Assembly: GCF_000430625.1 (NCBI RefSeq)
Contig: NZ_AUMJ01000045.1
Coordinates: 1-54,306, forward strand
Reading direction: 5' to 3'
Length of the DNA: 54,306 nt
Source: Aneurinibacillus terranovensis DSM 18919
Lineage (GTDB): Bacteria > Bacillota > Bacilli > Aneurinibacillales > Aneurinibacillaceae
Shown piece after piece: positions 16,351 through 28,553 of the stretch (position 1 is the first letter of the stretch; the number at the start of each line of letters is the position of its first letter). Made by a program: the position numbers and the translations under genes. The notes below the pieces were generated by a model. It was given only the letters and a program-made list of their open reading frames with translations. It was not told the origin of the DNA and ran no database searches.

Positions 16351-16573
16351 TTATTAGTGTTTTATATGTATAATCCATAATTTAATCATCCTAATACACT
16401 GTCATATAGACCAATTAGAATTTTCTATTTGCACAGTGTAAAAAAGTTATTTATACGGTAATGGCTATTTTCTCATGCGTATACCTGTGCTATACTTTAG
16501 ATAAGGATTTTTCGAAATGTAACCATCTCCTATTTCCCTGCATAGTAATGTAGAGAAATATTTTTTTAGCAAA

Positions 16574-16593
16574 ATGTTTCCCTTGGGAAACAT
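16574..16593 (+). promoter_or_regulatory. MntR-like operator upstream of mntH
   Basis: ATGTTTCCC-TT-GGGAAACAT is a 9-2-9 palindrome 107 bases before mntH. Its core TTTCCCTTGGGAAA resembles the B. subtilis MntR box (TTTGCCTTAAGGAAA) and recurs identically before the CDF gene at 29862-30761. Confidence 0.6.
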
Positions 16594-16700
16594 TGATAGC
16601 TGAAACTAATTTCTTTGGTTTAATAGAAAACTTGTCCAGTGCCAAGCTAGAGCGCTAACGAAAGCCGTAGTTACACTTATGTCTTAAGGAGGGGATAGCT

Positions 16701-18062
16701 ATGTTAGAACTGACCGGGAAAAAAGAACATCTTTCTCTTCCGGAACAGAACGCCTGGAGAAAAGAAAACTCCGCGCCAAGCCTGCAAGATGTGCATAAAA
16801 GCGTACCCGTCCCAAACAAAGTGGGCTTTTTTCGCAAACTGTTAGCTTTTGCGGGACCGGGATATTTGGTTGCCGTTGGCTATATGGACCCGGGAAACTG
16901 GGCGACCTCGCTCGCTGGCGGCTCGATGTATAATTACACTCTGCTGTCTGTTATCCTGCTATCAAACATAATGGCCATTGTTTTACAAGCGCTGGCTGCC
17001 AAACTTGGCATTGTGACAGGACGGGATTTGGCGCAGGCATGCCGCGATCATTTCAGCAAACCAGTCTCCTTCTTTTTATGGATCATTTGTGAACTGGCCA
17101 TTGCTGCCTGTGATCTGGCGGAAGTTGTCGGCTCCGCAATAGCACTGAATTTATTGTTTGGCCTTCCGCTTATTTATGGAGTTTGCCTCACGGCATTTGA
17201 TATTTTGCTTATTCTACTGCTACAGAACAAAGGATTTCGCTATATGGAAGCGATTGTCATCGCTCTTATTTCCACGATTGCGGGCTGTTTTGCCGTCGAG
17301 TTATTTTTGTCCAAACCGGAGATGAGCAGCATAATACAGGGCTTCATTCCCAGCTCCAGCCTCATTTCAAACCCGAGTATGCTGTACATTGCACTCGGGA
17401 TTCTGGGAGCCACTGTTATGCCGCATAACCTCTATCTCCACTCATCGATCGTGCAGACCCGAAAATACGAAGATACACCGGCGGGAAAACGCACAGCGAT
17501 TAAGTTTTCCACTCTCGATTCCACCGTTGCCCTTACGCTTGCACTTTTCGTTAACGCGGGGATTCTTATTTTGGCTGCCTCTACCTTTTACAAGACCGGC
17601 CATACGAGTGTAGCTTCCATTCAAGACGCCTACCTGCTGCTCAATCCCCTGATTGGCAGTGGAATAGCTAGTGTTCTGTTTGCCGTCGCCCTGCTGGCAT
17701 CCGGGCAGAACTCCACGTTAACCGGAACACTTGCCGGGCAGATTGTAATGGAAGGATTTCTTAACATTCGCTTACAACCGTGGTTGAGACGTTTGATTAC
17801 CCGGCTGATTGCCATTGTTCCAGCCGTTATTGTCACTCTCCTCTACGGGGAAAAAGGGACGGGAGATTTGTTGATATTAAGCCAGGTGATTTTATCACTT
17901 CAACTTTCCTTTGCGGTCATCCCTCTCGTCATGTTTACAGGAGACAAAAAGAAAATGGGTGAATTCGTAAACCCCCTGTGGCTGAAATCGATCTCCTGGT
18001 TTATTGCCATTCTAATCGCGTGCCTCAACGTATTTTTACTGTGGGGCACATTCTTCCTGTAA
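16701..18062 (+). CDS. mntH: Manganese transporter, Nramp family (MntH)
   Basis: A 453-residue, 11-segment proton-coupled importer of Mn(II) (and Fe(II)). The metal-binding motifs are present: [13 protein letters not shown] in segment 1 (D-P-G-N near residue 64) and [12 protein letters not shown] in segment 6 (about 236-247, with the A-x-M-P-H of the site). The 50-residue hydrophilic N-terminal extension is longer than in E. coli MntH. AAGGAGGGG precedes ATG 16701 by 6 bases. It is monocistronic with an MntR-like box upstream, so Mn-dependent repression is expected. Confidence 0.95.
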   Translation: MLELTGKKEHLSLPEQNAWRKENSAPSLQDVHKSVPVPNKVGFFRKLLAFAGPGYLVAVGYMDPGNWATSLAGGSMYNYTLLSVILLSNIMAIVLQALAAKLGIVTGRDLAQACRDHFSKPVSFFLWIICELAIAACDLAEVVGSAIALNLLFGLPLIYGVCLTAFDILLILLLQNKGFRYMEAIVIALISTIAGCFAVELFLSKPEMSSIIQGFIPSSSLISNPSMLYIALGILGATVMPHNLYLHSSIVQTRKYEDTPAGKRTAIKFSTLDSTVALTLALFVNAGILILAASTFYKTGHTSVASIQDAYLLLNPLIGSGIASVLFAVALLASGQNSTLTGTLAGQIVMEGFLNIRLQPWLRRLITRLIAIVPAVIVTLLYGEKGTGDLLILSQVILSLQLSFAVIPLVMFTGDKKKMGEFVNPLWLKSISWFIAILIACLNVFLLWGTFFL

Positions 18063-18074
18063 TCTATAAAACGC

Positions 18075-18120
18075 AAACAAGCAACCGGTTAAGAGAGGCA
18101 GACCGGCTGCTTGTTTATTT
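18075..18120 (+). terminator. Intrinsic terminator of mntH
   Basis: A 15-bp stem with one mismatch (18075-18089 with 18102-18116) is followed by TATTTTC. Confidence 0.8.
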
Positions 18121-18241
18121 TCATTCCTTGTGAACGTTTAATTGGCTATTTTAGATAGTTACACTGTTCTTGAATTTAAATCATGTTCAATTGGACACTT
18201 ACCGGTTCATGAGCTATACTGAAAATACAATTTCATTGTAG

Positions 18242-18388
<147 letters not shown>

Positions 18389-18525
18389 ATTGCTGCAGGC
18401 GGGAAAGAGCCGTTTGTTTGTGTTGCCAGCGTTATTTGCACTGCCATTTTACGGCAATTCAGATAATCCGGTACACAGGCAGGTCTCCACGCAAACGTCA
18501 ACGGCAATTTGTCTTTTCACAAATA

Positions 18526-18574
18526 AAAGGGCCCTGAAAGCGGAATAATTTCCGTGCTTCAGGGCCCTTTTTTA
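18526..18574 (+). terminator. Terminator of the RFN element
   Basis: AAGGGCCCTGAA (18528-18539) pairs with TTCAGGGCCCTT (18558-18569), with CGGAA/TTCCG continuing the stem, then a T run. It ends 17 bases before the ribD start. Confidence 0.9.
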
Positions 18575-18590
18575 TAGGGGTGGATGTATA

Positions 18591-19718
18591 TTGGCTGAAA
18601 ATCAAAGCCCTCAGCATAATCGGTATGAAAACGATGAGCATTATATGAAGCTTGCTCTTCAGCTTGCTGAAGCAACAAGGGGGCAAACCAGCCCTAACCC
18701 GATGGTTGGTTGTGTCATCGTGAAGGATAGAACGATCATAGGGGTCGGAAGCCATTTGAAGGCCGGAGAAGCGCATGCGGAAATTCTTGCGCTCGCCATG
18801 GCCGGAGACAAGGCTCGGGGGGCAACCGCCTACGTTACGCTCGAACCATGCAGCCACCATGGCCGAACACCGCCGTGTGCTGAAGCGCTTATTCGCGAAG
18901 GTGTGAGCCGGGTGGTTATCGCTATGCTGGACCCGAATCCCCTTGTAGCGGGACAAGGAGCACAAAAACTGGAGGAAGCAGGCATTCAGGTTATTACCGG
19001 CGTCTGTGAAGCCCAGGCCAGGCAGTTAAACGAAGTGTTTAGTAAATTTATTACGACCGGACTTCCTTTTGTTACGGTTAAGACAGCGATGACGCTCGAT
19101 GGAAAAGTGGCGACAGAAACCGGAAACAGCCGCTGGATTACAGGGGAAGCGGCCCGCCTTGATGTACACCGGATACGACACGAACACGATGCCATCCTCG
19201 TGGGGATCGGGACCGTGTTACAGGATAATCCTCAGTTAACGACACGACTGCCAAACGGCGGAAAGAACCCGCTGCGGGTGATTCTGGATTCCGCCCTGCG
19301 CGTGCCCCCGGAAGCCCATGTCGTTCGGGACGGACAGGCTCCTACATGGATTTTCACGACCAGCCGGGCCTGTCCGGATAAACGGAAATTACTGGAGAGA
19401 CAAGGTCTCCGCGTCCTATCAGCAGGGGCCGGGGATCAAGTCGACATCGCAGAGGTGATGCGAATACTTGGCAAAGAAAATATCACGTCTTTATTCGTGG
19501 AAGGAGGAAGCCAGATCAACAGCGCCTTTCTCCATGCCCGGGCCATTGATAAAGTGATCACATATGTAGCCCCGAAAATCGTAGCCGGACAGACAGCCCC
19601 CTCCCCTTTTGGCGGCCCGGGTATTGAAGAGATGTCCCGCGCTATTTCGCTGGCTGATATCACAGTAGAAAAAATTTCCGAAGATATTAAAATATCGGGA
19701 TACCCAGTCTGGAGGTAG
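18591..19718 (+). CDS. ribD: Bifunctional riboflavin deaminase/reductase RibD
   Basis: A 375-residue enzyme for steps two and three of riboflavin synthesis: deamination of the pyrimidine made from GTP, then NADPH reduction of the ribosyl side chain. The N-terminal deaminase (about residues 15-145) has the zinc site HAE (62-64) and C87/C96 in EPCSHHGRTPPC; the C-terminal RibD_C reductase (about 155-370) has TLDGKVATETGNSRWITG and LFVEGGSQINSAF. The start is TTG 18591, with GGGGTGG seven bases upstream. First gene of ribD-ribE-ribBA-ribH. Confidence 0.97.
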   Translation: MAENQSPQHNRYENDEHYMKLALQLAEATRGQTSPNPMVGCVIVKDRTIIGVGSHLKAGEAHAEILALAMAGDKARGATAYVTLEPCSHHGRTPPCAEALIREGVSRVVIAMLDPNPLVAGQGAQKLEEAGIQVITGVCEAQARQLNEVFSKFITTGLPFVTVKTAMTLDGKVATETGNSRWITGEAARLDVHRIRHEHDAILVGIGTVLQDNPQLTTRLPNGGKNPLRVILDSALRVPPEAHVVRDGQAPTWIFTTSRACPDKRKLLERQGLRVLSAGAGDQVDIAEVMRILGKENITSLFVEGGSQINSAFLHARAIDKVITYVAPKIVAGQTAPSPFGGPGIEEMSRAISLADITVEKISEDIKISGYPVWR

Positions 19719-19722
19719 GGCA

Positions 19723-20373
19723 TTGTTTACAGGAATTATTGAAGAGATTGGCTATGTCCGCCGCATTACGCGCGGTGATAAATGGTGTGTCCTGGAGATA
19801 TCAGCGGCCAAAGTCCTGCGCGGTGTTAAGCTTGGAGACAGCATCGCCGTCAATGGTACGTGTCTGACCGTTACGCAGTATTCTGACCATCACTTTTCGG
19901 TGGACGTCATGCCGGAAACGCTTGATAAAACGAGCCTTTCCCTTCTCTCTCCCGGTTCACCCGTTAATTTGGAAAGAGCTCTGGCAGCGGGTGACAGATT
20001 CGGCGGCCATTTTGTTTCCGGCCACATTGACGGAACAGGAACCATTACAGCAAAGAAACCATACGGGAATGCGGTATTGTTCGAAATTGAAGCACCGGAA
20101 GAAGTCCTGCGCTATATCCTTCCTAAGGGATCGATAGCGGTTGACGGAATCAGTCTGACGGTTGTATCGACGACAGATTCCCATTTTACGGTGTCCATTA
20201 TTCCCCATACTGTAAAAGAAACGTTGCTGCAGTATAAAAATCAGGGAGATATCGTGAACCTGGAATGCGACATGATCGGAAAATATATCGAACGGTTTGT
20301 CAGCGCACGGGAACACGAAAAGAGGAAGGCACCGATCACGATTGACTTTCTTAGTGAACACGGCTTTGCGTAA
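19723..20373 (+). CDS. ribE: Riboflavin synthase alpha subunit
   Basis: A 216-residue enzyme that converts two 6,7-dimethyl-8-ribityllumazines into riboflavin and a pyrimidine. It has the two lumazine-binding repeats: [10 protein letters not shown] at the N-terminus and [15 protein letters not shown] (about residues 95-110) opening the second barrel, each with the [11 protein letters not shown] / [11 protein letters not shown] motif. TTG 19723 follows GGAGG with 7 bases between, and lies 4 bases after the ribD stop, so translation is probably coupled. Confidence 0.97.
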   Translation: MFTGIIEEIGYVRRITRGDKWCVLEISAAKVLRGVKLGDSIAVNGTCLTVTQYSDHHFSVDVMPETLDKTSLSLLSPGSPVNLERALAAGDRFGGHFVSGHIDGTGTITAKKPYGNAVLFEIEAPEEVLRYILPKGSIAVDGISLTVVSTTDSHFTVSIIPHTVKETLLQYKNQGDIVNLECDMIGKYIERFVSAREHEKRKAPITIDFLSEHGFA

Positions 20374-20420
20374 AGAAAATTGCTATAGTGCTAAAAGATG
20401 TAAGGAAAGGTGTGCAGGAT

Positions 20421-21614
20421 ATGTTTCATTCAATTGAAGAGGCGATTTACGAACTGAAGCAAGGACGGCCTGTTATCGTCGTGGACGATGAAAACCGGGA
20501 AAATGAAGGTGATTTTATCACTCTCGCCGATAAAACAACCGCTGAAACGATCAATTTTATGATTACGCACGGCCGCGGACTCGTATGCGTGCCGATAACA
20601 GAAGAACGAGCAGCCGAATTACATTTAACTCCAATGGTTGAACATAATACGGATAATCATGGAACGGCATTTACCGTATCGGTGGATGAAATCACAACAA
20701 CTACCGGCATCTCCGCGCATGAACGGGCATTAACGGTGCAGGCGCTGGTTGACCCTAAGAGATCCCCGGCAGATTTCCGACGGCCGGGCCATATTTTCCC
20801 CCTTGTGGCGAAAAAAGGAGGCGTTCTGCAGCGAGCGGGCCATACGGAAGCAGCGGTTGACCTGGCTGTGTTATGCGGTTCGTATTCTGCCGGTGTCATT
20901 TGCGAAATTATCAAGGAAGACGGTTCCATGGCCCGGGTACCCGATTTGGAGCAAATCGCTGCGGAACACAACTTGAAGATGATTACTATCGCCGATTTGA
21001 TCCACTATCGGACAAGCAAAGATCAACTGGTTACTCGAGAGGTAGAAGTTCAACTGCCAACCGCTTATGGAAACTTTCGTCTCATTGCTTATTCCAATGA
21101 AATTGACAATAAAGAACACCTCGCCCTTGTCAAAGGAACCATTCGTCCGGATGTTCCCTGCCTTGTCAGAGTCCATTCCGAATGTCTGACAGGTGACGTA
21201 TTCGGCTCACACCGCTGTGATTGCGGGCCCCAGCTGCACGATGCTCTGCGCCAGATAGAAGAAGCCGGAACCGGTGTTCTTCTCTATATGCGCCAGGAGG
21301 GCAGAGGGATTGGCCTGATGAATAAGCTAAGAGCTTATAAATTTCAGGAAGAAGGCTACGACACAGTAGAAGCGAACGAGAAACTCGGCTTCCCACCCGA
21401 TTTGCGGGAATACGGAATTGGCGCTCAGATTCTTTGCAATTTGGGAGTGAAGAAGATGAAATTGCTCACCAATAATCCGAGGAAAATCACAGGAATTGAA
21501 GGATACGGACTGGAAGTTGTGGAACGCGTCCCCCTGCAGATTGGCCGCGTCCCGGAAAACGAAAATTACTTACGTACCAAAAAATCCAAACTTGGCCATA
21601 TGTTAAACTTGTAA
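20421..21614 (+). CDS. ribBA: Bifunctional DHBP synthase/GTP cyclohydrolase II RibBA
   Basis: A 397-residue fusion that supplies both precursors of riboflavin. Residues 1-200 are 3,4-dihydroxy-2-butanone-4-phosphate synthase with [10 protein letters not shown] (Mg/substrate site, about 24-33) and the PGHIFPL motif; 205-397 are GTP cyclohydrolase II with the zinc cysteines in [19 protein letters not shown] and the catalytic [13 protein letters not shown] 20421 is chosen because AAGGTG lies just upstream and the protein then begins FHSIEEAI as in homologues; a GTG at 20388 would add 11 residues. Confidence 0.97.
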   Translation: MFHSIEEAIYELKQGRPVIVVDDENRENEGDFITLADKTTAETINFMITHGRGLVCVPITEERAAELHLTPMVEHNTDNHGTAFTVSVDEITTTTGISAHERALTVQALVDPKRSPADFRRPGHIFPLVAKKGGVLQRAGHTEAAVDLAVLCGSYSAGVICEIIKEDGSMARVPDLEQIAAEHNLKMITIADLIHYRTSKDQLVTREVEVQLPTAYGNFRLIAYSNEIDNKEHLALVKGTIRPDVPCLVRVHSECLTGDVFGSHRCDCGPQLHDALRQIEEAGTGVLLYMRQEGRGIGLMNKLRAYKFQEEGYDTVEANEKLGFPPDLREYGIGAQILCNLGVKKMKLLTNNPRKITGIEGYGLEVVERVPLQIGRVPENENYLRTKKSKLGHMLNL

Positions 21615-21699
21615 AGAAAACTTAGGCTATTGCGAAGTCATAGGCGCAGGCAAATAACCCTAATGATACTTATGTTCGAACACAAAGGGAGGAAGTAAA

Positions 21700-22167
21700 A
21701 TGGGAAAGCAATATGAAGGGAATTTAATAGGAACGGGCTTACGAATCGGTGTGGTTGTCGGGCGTTTTAACGAATTTATTACGAGCAAATTGCTCGGCGG
21801 AGCCCTTGATGCCGCCAAACGGCACGGAATTGCGGAAGAAGATGTGGATGTAGCCTGGGTGCCGGGGGCGTTTGAAATCCCGCTCATCGTAAAAAAGATG
21901 GCGGAATCCAATAAATATGATGCTGTCATCGCCCTTGGTACCGTCATTCGCGGATCTACCCCCCACTTTGACTATGTGTGCAACGAAGTGGCAAAAGGAG
22001 TGGCAGCCGTTGGACTGCAAAGCGGCATACCGGCGATTTTCGGGGTTTTAACAACGGACTCGATTGAACAGGCGATTGAACGAGCCGGTACAAAAGCTGG
22101 AAACAAAGGATGGGAAGCAGCTTCTGCCGCCATCGAAATGGCCAATCTCGTCAAGAACCTCGGATAA
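21700..22167 (+). CDS. ribH: Lumazine synthase (riboflavin synthase beta subunit)
   Basis: A 155-residue enzyme joining the RibBA and RibD products to 6,7-dimethyl-8-ribityllumazine; it builds 60-subunit capsids, in Bacillus with RibE inside. Seen are [17 protein letters not shown], the ribityl-binding VPGAFEIPL (about residues 52-60) and the catalytic His of [12 protein letters not shown] (about 85-96), then [29 protein letters not shown] precedes ATG 21700. It is the last gene of the operon, 85 bases after ribBA. Confidence 0.97.
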   Translation: MGKQYEGNLIGTGLRIGVVVGRFNEFITSKLLGGALDAAKRHGIAEEDVDVAWVPGAFEIPLIVKKMAESNKYDAVIALGTVIRGSTPHFDYVCNEVAKGVAAVGLQSGIPAIFGVLTTDSIEQAIERAGTKAGNKGWEAASAAIEMANLVKNLG

Positions 22168-22201
22168 AAAAATAAACATTCTCAGATGTGTATTTTTATT
22201 T
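22166..22201 (+). terminator. Weak AT-rich terminator of the riboflavin operon
   Basis: AAAAATAAACAT (22168-22179) pairs with ATGTGTATTTTT (22186-22197) with one mismatch, directly at the ribH stop codon. Confidence 0.5.
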
Positions 22202-22256
22202 GACAGGTTATATCATTCGGGATAATCTAATAACATACAATTAAATATGCCAACTA

Positions 22257-22346
22257 TGCGGGAGCTTGGAGAACCAGGCTGAGAGGATAGCTACTCTGCT
22301 ATCGACCGTTGAACCTGAACTGGATAATGCCAGCGGAGGAAGACAT
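22257..22346 (+). ncRNA. TPP riboswitch (THI element)
   Basis: GCGGGAGCTTGGAGAACCAG, GGCTGAGAGGAT, then GACCGTTGAACCTGAACTGG and ATAATGCCAGCGGAGGAA are the conserved THI-box blocks. It precedes thiC by about 175 bases with a terminator in between, so thiamine diphosphate should end transcription. Confidence 0.97.
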
Positions 22347-22353
22347 ACAATAA

Positions 22354-24303
<1,950 letters not shown>

Positions 24304-24307
24304 ACGG

Positions 24308-24358
24308 GAGAGCGTCCTGCTGCGCCTCATACCTGGCTCAGACACGGACGCTCTTTTC
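24308..24358 (+). terminator. Intrinsic terminator of thiC
   Basis: GAGAGCGTCC (24308-24317) pairs with GGACGCTCTT (24346-24355), followed by TTTC. The remaining bases to 24565 hold no recognisable gene. Confidence 0.8.
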
Positions 24359-24565
24359 TAGCTCCGCAGAAGAAAAAAGCAAAAATAGGACTCCGGGGTA
24401 ATCTTTTTATATTTGTACTGTATATTTTATGGGTAGTTGTTATTGGTTTGATATGGGGAAGGCCCTAAGGTACAACTGTAAGAAAAAGTGCGGATGCTTG
24501 TCCCAAAACTTTTTTCCACCCCGGTATAAATTGAAATCACAAAAAATGTTATGTTTATAGCCCCA

Positions 24566-24606
24566 AAAAAGAGACAGTCAGCGCCATTCATCGGTATGAC
24601 TGTCTT
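24566..24606 (-). terminator. Intrinsic terminator of the glycosyltransferase gene
   Basis: On the minus strand AGACAGTCA (24597-24605) pairs with TGACTGTCT (24572-24580), then CTTTTTTGG. Confidence 0.8.
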
Positions 24607-24617
24607 ACTGGTTACAC

Positions 24618-25769
24618 TCATGCCTCATTAGCCTGAGTTTCCTCGTCAGATACATTCTGTAATATAACATCCAGAGCATCAAAAACAGCATGTTTCTGAT
24701 TGATTTTTTTGGCATGATTCCTCATCAAAGCCAACCTTTGAGGATCGGCCAGCATCTCGGAGAGCTTTGTCAGCATATCGGCGGTATTTTCCGTTTGAAG
24801 AGCCACTCCGAGTTCGAGTAGCAATCGGGCATTATCCTGTTCCTGACCGAGCAGCGGTTTATACAGTAGCATGGGCAGTTCCATAGCTATGGCTTCGGAA
24901 ACGGTCAATCCACCGGGTTTTGTGATAAGAATATCGGATATCGCCATTAACTCATGAATATAGTTCACATGCCCTGTAATAAGCACCCGGTGTTTGGAAT
25001 ATTTTAATGCCTTGTCCAATTGCTTTTTCAATCTGTGATTGTTCCCGCAAACAATAATGAGCTGGACTGGTTGGGGTAATTGATCTAAGGCGAGAAAGCT
25101 TTCTATCCCATCTCCCATAATCCCCCATCCGCCACCCATCATTAACAATGTCGGCACACAGGGGTTAATGTTATATTTTTGCATTAAAGCTGTGGAGCGA
25201 TAGGACATGCCGAACGCAGGCCGAATTGGTATTCCGGTGACAGAAATGTTAGCATCAGATATGCCAAGGTGTTTTAAATTCTGTCCAACTGTTTCCGAAC
25301 CGACAATATAATGGTTAGTGTGAGGATGTATCCATGAGTTATGCTCCGTATAATCAGTAATAATCGTGACACTGGGAATGTTCGTTAGCCCAAGCTCCTT
25401 CAATACAGAGACCGCCCCGGCAGCTAATGGAAATGTATTAACGACCACCCGGGGACGCAGTTCGTGTATCATTTCATACATTCTTTTAATCCCAATATAA
25501 TTTAATTTTCTCAGGAGAGACGGCAGGACATGCCCGCTGTGTGTTCTGCGATAAAAATACCTATATATTGAAGGAAACTTTTTGACGCCTTGATTAAAGA
25601 GTGAACGGCTAAGAGGGTAAACAAGCGGATGTGCGATTTCCATATAATCTTGAATAACGGGCTCCAGTTCAAAATGGCGTAACTGTATCGCTTCGGAAAT
25701 TGCGCGAGCAGCTTGTTGATGTCCCTCCCCGTAATTCCCGCTAAGAATGAGAATTTTTTCTCTTTTCAT
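24618..25769 (-). CDS. UgtP/MGDG-synthase-like glycosyltransferase
   Basis: A 383-residue GT28-type enzyme of the monogalactosyl-diacylglycerol synthase family, which transfers sugar from a UDP-sugar to diacylglycerol at the membrane. The N-terminal MGDG_synth domain shows ILILSGNYGEGHQQAARAI (about residues 6-24) and VVNTFPLAAGAVSVLKE; the C-terminal nucleotide-sugar domain shows LLMMGGGWGIMG and the GT28 signature ITKPGGLTVSEAIAMELPML (about 290-309). It could be the glycolipid synthase UgtP or the related YkoN; length fits both. Monocistronic. Confidence 0.85.
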   Translation of the reverse strand: MKREKILILSGNYGEGHQQAARAISEAIQLRHFELEPVIQDYMEIAHPLVYPLSRSLFNQGVKKFPSIYRYFYRRTHSGHVLPSLLRKLNYIGIKRMYEMIHELRPRVVVNTFPLAAGAVSVLKELGLTNIPSVTIITDYTEHNSWIHPHTNHYIVGSETVGQNLKHLGISDANISVTGIPIRPAFGMSYRSTALMQKYNINPCVPTLLMMGGGWGIMGDGIESFLALDQLPQPVQLIIVCGNNHRLKKQLDKALKYSKHRVLITGHVNYIHELMAISDILITKPGGLTVSEAIAMELPMLLYKPLLGQEQDNARLLLELGVALQTENTADMLTKLSEMLADPQRLALMRNHAKKINQKHAVFDALDVILQNVSDEETQANEA

Positions 25770-25842
25770 GGACGTATGGCTTCCTCTCTTTCCATGTAAA
25801 ATACTTAGTATTTTACTTTACCCCATTAATGAAAAGGTGATA

Positions 25843-26358
25843 CTAACGAAGCAATTTCTTAATTTCTTTAAGGTCTTCTTCGATTTCATGCAAATGATTT
25901 TTTACGCTGCGAATTTCCTGTTCCGCTTTGTAATTGATCGCATAGTCTATGATAGCCTCATCCTTATCCCGCAACGCCTGCCGATTCTGGGTCATCATAA
26001 TAACGGGTGCCTGGAAGGCTGAGATAAAGGAGAGCATTAAGTTCAGTAATATAAAAGGAGCTTCATCAAAATGCTTTGTAAAGCTTAGGCTATTCCAAAT
26101 AATCCACCCGAAAAGAAACGCGGTGAAGCAAATGATGAATTTCCAGCTCCCGCCGAATGATGAAAGTTCGTCGGCAAGGCGATCTGACCAGGTTGTATTC
26201 TTATCATATTCATTATCTATGCGGGCCAGTATATTTTTCTTATAATTATCCACCAAAAAATCAATTTGATCGATACGCCGTTTATTGGACTGAATTTTTT
26301 CTTCTTCTGTAACAAACACGTCCGTTTTTTGCAGCTTCGATCCCGCTTTTTTTTTCAA
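25843..26358 (-). CDS. DUF1003 membrane protein
   Basis: A 171-residue protein with two membrane helices (FGGSWKFIICFTAFLFGWII and EAPFILLNLMLSFISAFQAP) and a coiled-coil tail (EQEIRSVKNHLHEIEEDLKEIKKLL). The pattern RLADELSSFGGSWKFI...FDEAPFILLNLMLS...APVIMMTQNRQ is that of DUF1003, a family without known function. TTG 26358 is preferred because AAGGGAGG is 8 bases upstream; a GTG three codons earlier lies within that site. Confidence 0.85.
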   Translation of the reverse strand: MKKKAGSKLQKTDVFVTEEEKIQSNKRRIDQIDFLVDNYKKNILARIDNEYDKNTTWSDRLADELSSFGGSWKFIICFTAFLFGWIIWNSLSFTKHFDEAPFILLNLMLSFISAFQAPVIMMTQNRQALRDKDEAIIDYAINYKAEQEIRSVKNHLHEIEEDLKEIKKLLR

Positions 26359-26497
26359 GACTTCCACCTCCCTTGCTTTTCAAAAATGTAAGATACTATA
26401 GAATATGTAAAGTTGCATAATTATGAATTAAACAGGTGACTTTATAAGGAAAAAAACACACTTGTCCATCCTATACGCGAGCAAGCCTGGCTAGCAT

Positions 26498-26529
26498 CAA
26501 AAAAGCCTCCTTAGCTTTAAGGGGGCTTT
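26498..26529 (-). terminator. Intrinsic terminator of the YkoP-like gene
   Basis: On the minus strand AAGCCCCCTT (26519-26528) pairs with AAGGAGGCTT (26503-26512), one mismatch, followed by six T residues. Confidence 0.85.
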
Positions 26530-26532
26530 AAC

Positions 26533-27081
26533 TTATAAATACTTATTCAATAGCTGTTCTTTGGAGAGGACTAAAATCTTAGGAATTAAATTTTTGTTTT
26601 TCCAAAACTTCTTCTTATCCAGATAACATAAGATGAACATCGGTTTCATATACAATTGCTTTAACTTCTTATAATAAGGGTTAGTGATGTCCTTCACTTC
26701 GAATCCAAGACGGCTAACTCCACGCGATAACAGGGTAATCCCGATAACACCTCTAATAATGTCTTTTTTCGGATGGCGGGAAATAAATACCGCCAGCCCG
26801 GGCAGTGATGTTTCCACCCGACTGTATACATAAAAAGCACGTTTAATATCATTTTTTATATTGACCATTTCTTTCATAAGCAAGCTGTTATGCAGGTGGA
26901 TTTTAAGGAGCACATCATTGGGATGGATAAAGGCCCCGTTTGATAAGCAGAGGCTTTTTCCACGATAGGTGATAAGTTTGACGCGGAAGATATTTTTTTC
27001 CTGTCTGTTTACATAAGATAAATTGGAACAATAAAAATAAAGCCAGTCTAACAGGGACCAAATTTTTGTAAACATTTTCAA
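26533..27081 (-). CDS. YkoP-like hypothetical protein
   Basis: A basic 182-residue protein. FRVKLITYRGKSLCLSNGAF, HPNDVLLKIHLHNSLLM and the closing FILCYLDKKKFWKN segment recall the YkoP domain found in Bacillus, sometimes next to the YkoN glycosyltransferase; here a YkoN/UgtP-like enzyme lies about 760 bases downstream on the same strand. Function unknown. The start is a TTG at 27081 (AAAGGA 9 bases before) or ATG 27075. It is more AT-rich than its neighbours and ends with its own terminator. Confidence 0.5.
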   Translation of the reverse strand: MKMFTKIWSLLDWLYFYCSNLSYVNRQEKNIFRVKLITYRGKSLCLSNGAFIHPNDVLLKIHLHNSLLMKEMVNIKNDIKRAFYVYSRVETSLPGLAVFISRHPKKDIIRGVIGITLLSRGVSRLGFEVKDITNPYYKKLKQLYMKPMFILCYLDKKKFWKNKNLIPKILVLSKEQLLNKYL

Positions 27082-27229
27082 TTTGGTTGTTTCCTTTCAT
27101 CATGGTATGTGATGATCGATGCAGTTTTATTTATGTGTATTTACTTCTACAAGTATGTATTTCTTTTCATTTTGGTTCCGTAGTGCAGGCAGCAGATGAT
27201 GACACTCAAAAAAACCGTACCCACTGTAA

Positions 27230-27430
27230 AAGTGGAACAGTCTATTTATTACCGCTCGCCTCCCAACGCTGATTATCGGGGGAGCGGTGTCCGCTATCGA
27301 TAATCATATACGGCAGGCAATTTTTAACCTTCGCTCTCTTCCCGATGATTACTGGCTTACGTATCTGGAAAACCGCGTACAGTTAGCTGCTTATGCTGTC
27401 CGGCACGGTTTAACTTCAAGTAAACCATAA
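27230..27430 (+). pseudogene. Unidentified gene remnant without start codon
   Basis: An open stretch of 66 residues after a stop at 27227-27229: LFITARLPTLIIGGAVSAID, then NHIRQAIFNLRSLPDDYWLT and YLENRVQLAAYAVRHGL. It has protein-like composition and the closing ENRVQLAAYAVRHGL recalls the C-terminus of LuxR/NarL-type regulators, but there is no start or ribosome-binding site. The surrounding 27082-27517 interval contains nothing else I can name. Confidence 0.3.
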
Positions 27431-27517
27431 TGTTATGTAGAAAGTAGAACTCATATATTATATGATACAAGAAGGCGTATTCGGCGCCATCCATTAACAG
27501 GGAAGGAGAAAACATTC

Positions 27518-28546
27518 TTGGTGGACAATCACGACCCTAAAAATTACGATGATACGGGTGAACATTCTTTTACCATAAGAGACCACCATCATTCCCACGA
27601 TTCTCATGATCATCATAGTCACGATGACATTTTCCATTCGCACGCACCCGTGGGAAAAATGAAGTGGGCTTTCTTTCTTACTGTCATTATTTTGCTTGTT
27701 GAACTTGCGGGAGGTTTCCTATCCCACAGTCTGGCCCTTTTGTCCGATGCGGGGCATGTGTTCACCGATATTATAGCCATTGGTCTTTCCTGGTACGCTT
27801 TGAATTTAACATTAAAGCCCCCGAGCGAAAACATGACTTACGGGTATCACCGTTCGGGAATCCTGGCCGCCTTTATCAACGCCGTTACCCTTATCGTTAT
27901 CGCCCTGCTGATTGGGTGGGAAGCTTATCACCGCTTTCAACACCCACAACCTGTTGAAAGTACATGGATGTTCGTAAGCGCAGGCGTTGGATTGGTGGTA
28001 AACCTCTATCTGGGCCTTGGACTTACGAAAGAAGATAATATTAATGTAAGAAGCGCGGTGCTGCACATGCTGGGGGATGCTGCCGCTTCCGCAGGCGTCA
28101 TCATCGGCGGGATTATTATTTCGCTGACCGGCTGGTACTCCGTTGATCCGATACTAAGCATTCTGATTGCCGTCCTCATCGCTTTTGGAGCGTGGAAAAT
28201 TGTGAAGCAGACCCTTGTAGTATTAATGGAGGGGACACCACAAGGTATTAACATTCAAAAAATCGCGGACAAAATTCGTTCCATCAAAGGAGTCGATAAT
28301 ATTCATGATCTGCATATCTGGAGTATTACAAGCGGCAAGAATGCACTTTCCTGCCATATCGTTCTCGACGGGAATATGACCCTGCGTGAAAGCCAATTAA
28401 TTCTGCGGGACATTGAACATGAGCTGATACATCTGGGGATTAGCCACGTTACCATCCAACCTGAAGACAAAAGTCATTCTCATAAGGAATCTTTGCTCTG
28501 CTGTGATGACGGTTCCGATACCCATGTGCACCATCACGAGCATTAA
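27518..28546 (+). CDS. czcD: CzcD-type CDF zinc/cadmium/cobalt exporter with His-rich ends
   Basis: A 342-residue CDF antiporter. The first 45 residues are His/Asp-rich (DHHHSHDSHDHHSHDD), as is the C-terminus (HVHHHEH), which should collect metal. Six membrane segments follow, with H80/D84 in segment 2 (SDAGHVFTD) and H183/D187 in segment 5 (LHMLGD), the HD-HD site of zinc carriers, and a C-terminal domain with HDLHIWSITSG. TTG 27518 is chosen because AAGGAG lies 9 bases upstream; GTG 27521 is possible. Closest in kind to B. subtilis CzcD. Monocistronic. Confidence 0.92.
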   Translation: MVDNHDPKNYDDTGEHSFTIRDHHHSHDSHDHHSHDDIFHSHAPVGKMKWAFFLTVIILLVELAGGFLSHSLALLSDAGHVFTDIIAIGLSWYALNLTLKPPSENMTYGYHRSGILAAFINAVTLIVIALLIGWEAYHRFQHPQPVESTWMFVSAGVGLVVNLYLGLGLTKEDNINVRSAVLHMLGDAAASAGVIIGGIIISLTGWYSVDPILSILIAVLIAFGAWKIVKQTLVVLMEGTPQGINIQKIADKIRSIKGVDNIHDLHIWSITSGKNALSCHIVLDGNMTLRESQLILRDIEHELIHLGISHVTIQPEDKSHSHKESLLCCDDGSDTHVHHHEH

Positions 28547-28553
28547 ATGTAGA

